A DNA stretch of 23,443 bases from a virus, in IMG/VR virus record IMGVR_UViG_3300030331_000990, positions 3,249 to 26,691 of that record. One strand, 5' to 3'. Shown piece by piece: positions 21,485 through 23,443 of the stretch; the first letter of the stretch is position 1; every line of letters begins with the position of its first letter. The position numbers were made by a program, and so were the translations under genes. The notes beneath the pieces are model-generated. The model was given only the letters and a program-made list of their open reading frames with translations. It ran no database searches and had not been told where the DNA came from.

Positions 21485-21619
21485 TTATTTATTATTTATT
21501 TTATTATATTGTTCTTTAGTCATTACTATATAATTATTTTCTTCTAGTAATTTAATAGATTCTTCTATTTTTTTCTGTTTCATTCTATAAGTATAGAATA
21601 TTTGATTATGTATTGCCAT
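21485..21619 (-). CDS. Small hypothetical protein (44 aa)
   Basis: The ATG at 21619 gives a 44-residue basic, helical protein: MAIHNQIFYTYRMKQKKIEE then 'SIKLLEENNYIVMTKEQYNK' and 'INNK'. It fills the gap between the exonuclease gene (stop 21622) and the SSB-like gene (start 21483) with 1-2 bp spacing on each side, which is the main support. The 'LLEENNYIVMTKEQYNKI' ending recalls short regulatory proteins but no family is recognised. Confidence 0.6.
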   Translation of the reverse strand: MAIHNQIFYTYRMKQKKIEESIKLLEENNYIVMTKEQYNKINNK

Positions 21620-21621
21620 TT

Positions 21622-22266
21622 TTATAAATTTATATTGTTTATATATTCTCTACACTCTTCTACTCTAGTGTAAATTCTGTCAATGTCTAAGTCATTACGT
21701 TCTATTTCAAATACTTTTATTCTATATTTAGAATCAATATCTGAATACTTATAATGCTTTGCAAAAGTATCATAGTCTAAATTACTGCCAAAATACTCTT
21801 TTTTAATTAACTCTTCTGGAGTGTCCATTAGTGTGTATATTAATCTATAATAGTCTAATCCAGTCAGTGCCATATATCCTTGAGCTTGCCAGTAATAATT
21901 TTTATTAGGTACGTTATCAAAAAATAGTGGAAAGGTAAAACAATCCCAGCTATTTTTAACATCTATTATATGATCTTTAAATATAGCATCTGGAGTACCT
22001 GTTAGATAATCGTTTTCAAATGACTTTTCATTTTTAGGTAGACTATCATAACCTAATTCACTTGCTATATAATCTAAAGAGTTTTGTTCCATTATATTGC
22101 CTTTGTCAAAGTATTTACTGCTAATTTCTTTTTTACGGCTGTAGATTTGTTCTTTCATCCATTCCTTACAATAACTAGCAGTAGTTTTAGATATTAAGTC
22201 ACTTTTGGATTTTGCATTTGTCATTATTAAACCAATAGCAGAGCATCTTATTTTAAAGGTCTTCAT
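21622..22266 (-). CDS. YqaJ/lambda-exonuclease-like recombination nuclease
   Basis: A 214-residue PD-(D/E)XK nuclease of the viral recombinase type. 'YFDKGNIMEQNSLDYIASEL' supplies E60; 'YLTGTPDAIFKDHIIDVKNS' supplies D93 and the D102-x-K104 pair; 'YYWQAQGYMALTGLDYYRLIYTL' is the conserved helix with Q127/Q129. Length matches lambda exonuclease (226 aa). It would resect double-stranded DNA 5'->3' to leave 3' overhangs for the annealing protein encoded two genes upstream. It overlaps the small gene at 22253-22417 by 14 bp. Confidence 0.85.
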   Translation of the reverse strand: MKTFKIRCSAIGLIMTNAKSKSDLISKTTASYCKEWMKEQIYSRKKEISSKYFDKGNIMEQNSLDYIASELGYDSLPKNEKSFENDYLTGTPDAIFKDHIIDVKNSWDCFTFPLFFDNVPNKNYYWQAQGYMALTGLDYYRLIYTLMDTPEELIKKEYFGSNLDYDTFAKHYKYSDIDSKYRIKVFEIERNDLDIDRIYTRVEECREYINNINL

Positions 22267-22417
22267 CTTTTCTAATTGTTAAGTTGTTTAAATTTTCTAA
22301 ATCTTCTTTCATATTTTCTGTCAACCAATAGTCATAAGCTGATTTTTCTTTTTCTAATTCTTTTAAAATCATTTCGCATTGGTTTTTTATGTTTTCTATG
22401 TGATCAAATATTGTCAT
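22253..22417 (-). CDS. Small acidic helical protein (54 aa)
   Basis: The ATG at 22417 gives a 54-residue protein: MTIFDHIENIKNQCEMILKE then 'LEKEKSAYDYWLTENMKEDL' and 'ENLNNLTIRKDEDL'. It lies between the annealing-type protein (stop 22420, 2 bp away) and the exonuclease (14-bp overlap), in the place where recombination modules often carry a small accessory or inhibitor protein. Predicted coiled coil for the first 27 residues. No family recognised. Confidence 0.6.
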   Translation of the reverse strand: MTIFDHIENIKNQCEMILKELEKEKSAYDYWLTENMKEDLENLNNLTIRKDEDL

Positions 22418-22419
22418 AA

Positions 22420-22773
22420 TTATTGGTTTTTAATTGCGTTTGCTACCTCATCTGCACTAGCTACATTAGAATCAACTCCAATTCCAAAATTAGCTAAGCA
22501 TCTACCCCAGCTACTAGTTTCACAGTTTTCTATAAATGAAGTCTTATTTATAAAACTTGAGTTTTGTTTTTCGTGAGCATATCCACTAGCTACCTCTACG
22601 CCTTTGTCATTTAAAATACTTGAACGAATTATAACACCGTTATCATTAATATGTGTTATTTCTGAAGTTAAGCAATATCCTGTGAATTTTTCTCTAAAGT
22701 ATTTAATTCTTTCGTTGACTGTGACATAAGCTTTGCCCTTTATATCTACAGTCTTTAGTCTATTAATTGTCAT
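22420..22773 (-). CDS. Single-strand annealing protein, Erf/Rad52-like (probable)
   Basis: A 117-residue protein with 'KGKAYVTVNERIKYFREKFT' (12-31), 'YCLTSEITHINDNGVIIRSS' (33-52), 'SYAHEK'-type 'SGYAHEKQNSSFINKTSF' (63-80) and the motif 'ENCETSSWGRCLANFGIG' (82-99). The E-T-S-x-x-G-R segment followed by a Gly-rich turn resembles annealing proteins of the Erf/Sak groups. It overlaps the upstream gene by 11 bp and the exonuclease lies just downstream, the standard annealase-plus-exonuclease pair for recombination-dependent replication. It is short for Erf (about 200 aa) but in line with compact phage annealases. Confidence 0.65.
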   Translation of the reverse strand: MTINRLKTVDIKGKAYVTVNERIKYFREKFTGYCLTSEITHINDNGVIIRSSILNDKGVEVASGYAHEKQNSSFINKTSFIENCETSSWGRCLANFGIGVDSNVASADEVANAIKNQ

Positions 22774-23071
22774 ATTGTTGTATTTTGGTTAGTATATTAA
22801 TTATCTTAATTATTCTTTTTTCGTTGTAATTTATATTTAGTTGCTTCATTTCTTTAGCGATAGCTTCTACTACTGCTATATAACGGCCAAATCTATTTCT
22901 GTGAATTTCAATATCATTTCTAGTCAAATAAAATCTACATATTAAATTTTTATTCCAGTTAGCCTGTATAATAATATTAAGTAGTCTTTGAGCTAAAAAT
23001 TTATGTCTTTCATAACGTTCCCAGTGTTCTAAATAATCATTATGGGTATTATAATATATATTAGATTCCAT
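22763..23071 (-). CDS. Hypothetical protein (102 aa), early operon
   Basis: A 102-residue basic helical protein, MESNIYYNTHNDYLEHWERY, with 'LTRNDIEIHRNRFGRYIAVV' and 'EAIAKEMKQLNINYNEKRII' in the middle and an Ile-rich helix near the end. It starts 2 bp after the ribbon-helix-helix-like gene and overlaps the annealing-type gene by 11 bp. No recognised domain. Confidence 0.65.
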   Translation of the reverse strand: MESNIYYNTHNDYLEHWERYERHKFLAQRLLNIIIQANWNKNLICRFYLTRNDIEIHRNRFGRYIAVVEAIAKEMKQLNINYNEKRIIKIINILTKIQQYDN

Positions 23072-23073
23072 AC

Positions 23074-23223
23074 TTAATTATTTTTATTGTATTCTTCCAT
23101 TAGTTTTAACATCACATTAGAATATGATTTGTGTCCGTTATTTCTGCATTTTTCTTGAAATTCTAGTAATATTGGCAGCTTGTCAGCTGGTACATAAAAA
23201 GTCCTAGTATTAAATTTTGACAT
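23074..23223 (-). CDS. Ribbon-helix-helix-like regulator (49 aa), first gene of the early operon
   Basis: The ATG at 23223 gives a 49-residue protein beginning MSKFNTRTFYVPADKLPILL, then 'EFQEKCRNNGHKSYSNVMLK' and 'LMEEYNKNN'. A short strand (TRTFYVP), a first helix (about 13-29), 'HKSYSN' as the turn and a second helix (about 33-46) give the size and layout of an Arc/CopG/MetJ-type ribbon-helix-helix DNA binder. It lies 22 bp after the promoter at 23246-23277, so autoregulation is plausible; AT-rich palindromic half-sites occur within that promoter. It ends 2 bp before the next gene. Confidence 0.6.
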   Translation of the reverse strand: MSKFNTRTFYVPADKLPILLEFQEKCRNNGHKSYSNVMLKLMEEYNKNN

Positions 23224-23245
23224 AATTTATAATTTTTAATTTAGT

Positions 23246-23277
23246 CAAATATATAACTATAATTATAATTATAACAA
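23246..23277 (-). promoter_or_regulatory. Early promoter with Bacteroidota sigma-A consensus
   Basis: On the minus strand TTG (23277-23275), 21 bp, TATATTTG (23253-23246): a perfect match to the Bacteroidota TTG / TAnnTTTG pattern with spacing in the usual range. The spacer holds the palindromic repeats TTATAATTATAA and related TATAATTATA, suitable as operator half-sites. The ATG of the ribbon-helix-helix-like gene lies 22 bp further. It should drive the whole early operon down to the terminator at 13608. Confidence 0.8.
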
Positions 23278-23296
23278 TAAACTTAAAAAAACTTTA

Positions 23297-23314
23297 TTAA
23301 CAAAGATTTGTTAA
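23297..23314 (-). terminator. Perfect palindrome with following T-run, terminator or operator
   Basis: TTAACAAA-GA-TTTGTTAA (8-bp arms, 2-nt spacer). On the minus strand it ends the partial gene at the right edge (TAA stop lies inside it) and is followed after 5 nt by seven T (TAAAG then TTTTTTT), so it can act as an AT-rich intrinsic terminator. A 2-nt loop is too tight for a strong hairpin, so an operator for the early promoter, about 20 bp away, is equally possible. Confidence 0.5.
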
Positions 23315-23443
23315 AATAGATGTGTAAGCCTAGCGACTTGACCAAACTCACTAAACAAAAAAGCTTCTATTGCTTTGTTATTAGAACTTTGATAACCAGC
23401 AGTGTGGTGAAAAATATCACTTTCAGTAGGTGACATTAAAGAC
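23311..23443 (-). CDS. C-terminal part of a gene running off the right edge (function unknown)
   Basis: The frame ending at the TAA at 23313-23311 is open to the window edge. An ATG at 23436 would give 41 residues, beginning MSPTESDIFHHTAGYQSSNN and ending 'KAIEAFLFSEFGQVARLTHLF'. Composition looks coding (SNNKAIEAFLFSEFGQVARL), but whether this is the end of a longer gene or a small protein starting at 23436 cannot be decided. It is on the same strand and ends at a palindrome before the early promoter. Confidence 0.55.
   Translation of the reverse strand, partial: SLMSPTESDIFHHTAGYQSSNNKAIEAFLFSEFGQVARLTHLF

Noticed and set aside
1-23443. tRNA genes, integrase, lysis cassette
   Set aside because: I looked for cloverleaf-like GTTC-containing stretches in the gaps, tyrosine/serine recombinase motifs and holin/endolysin motifs and saw none; they may lie outside the window.

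Overview
The window is a stretch of a tailed-phage genome with siphovirus-like morphogenesis genes, and every gene I can support lies on the minus strand (transcribed right to left). The host is very probably a Bacteroidota bacterium, most likely a flavobacterium. The DNA is strongly AT-rich. Start codons are preceded by A/T-rich sequence rather than GGAGG-type ribosome-binding sites. The right-hand promoter matches the Bacteroidota sigma-A pattern (TTG, 21 bp, TATATTTG). The virion proteins also resemble families I associate with phages of Flavobacteriia and Bacteroidia. No integrase, repressor/cro pair or lysis gene is visible; the genome continues beyond both edges.

Right part (23223 down to 13705): one tightly overlapped early/middle operon. 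It opens with a small ribbon-helix-helix-like protein just downstream of the promoter. A recombination/replication module follows: a single-strand annealing-type protein, a YqaJ/lambda-exonuclease-like PD-(D/E)XK nuclease, an SSB-like protein ending in DDLPF, a second PD-(D/E)XK-like protein, a DUF1376-like replication protein, a short DnaB/RecA-type ATPase and a Holliday-junction-resolvase-like nuclease. Next come a short C5-cytosine methyltransferase, a sigma-like protein, several tiny genes (some membrane proteins), small and large terminase, and a beta-class adenine/cytosine-N4 methyltransferase. A strong terminator at 13608-13649 closes the operon.

Intergenic region (13277-13704): the only long non-coding stretch. 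In transcription order it holds the terminator, four 11-bp tandem iterons, a pyrimidine/purine-biased tract of degenerate 10-bp repeats, two inverted repeats and a promoter-like block. It is the best candidate in the window for a replication origin.

Left part (13276 down to 1): late genes. The tail set (tail assembly chaperone with a probable -1 frameshift product, gp10-like protein, two large tail proteins, tape measure) and a capsid protease come first. Then a second copy of the promoter-like block precedes the head set (scaffold, major capsid protein, probable tail tube protein, two small proteins, portal). Terminator hairpins follow the capsid and tail-tube genes. The order of morphogenesis genes is the mirror image of the usual one relative to transcription: tail first, portal last. 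The same 20-bp motif sits in front of both late units, and a phage-encoded sigma-like protein is a possible, unproven, reader of it.
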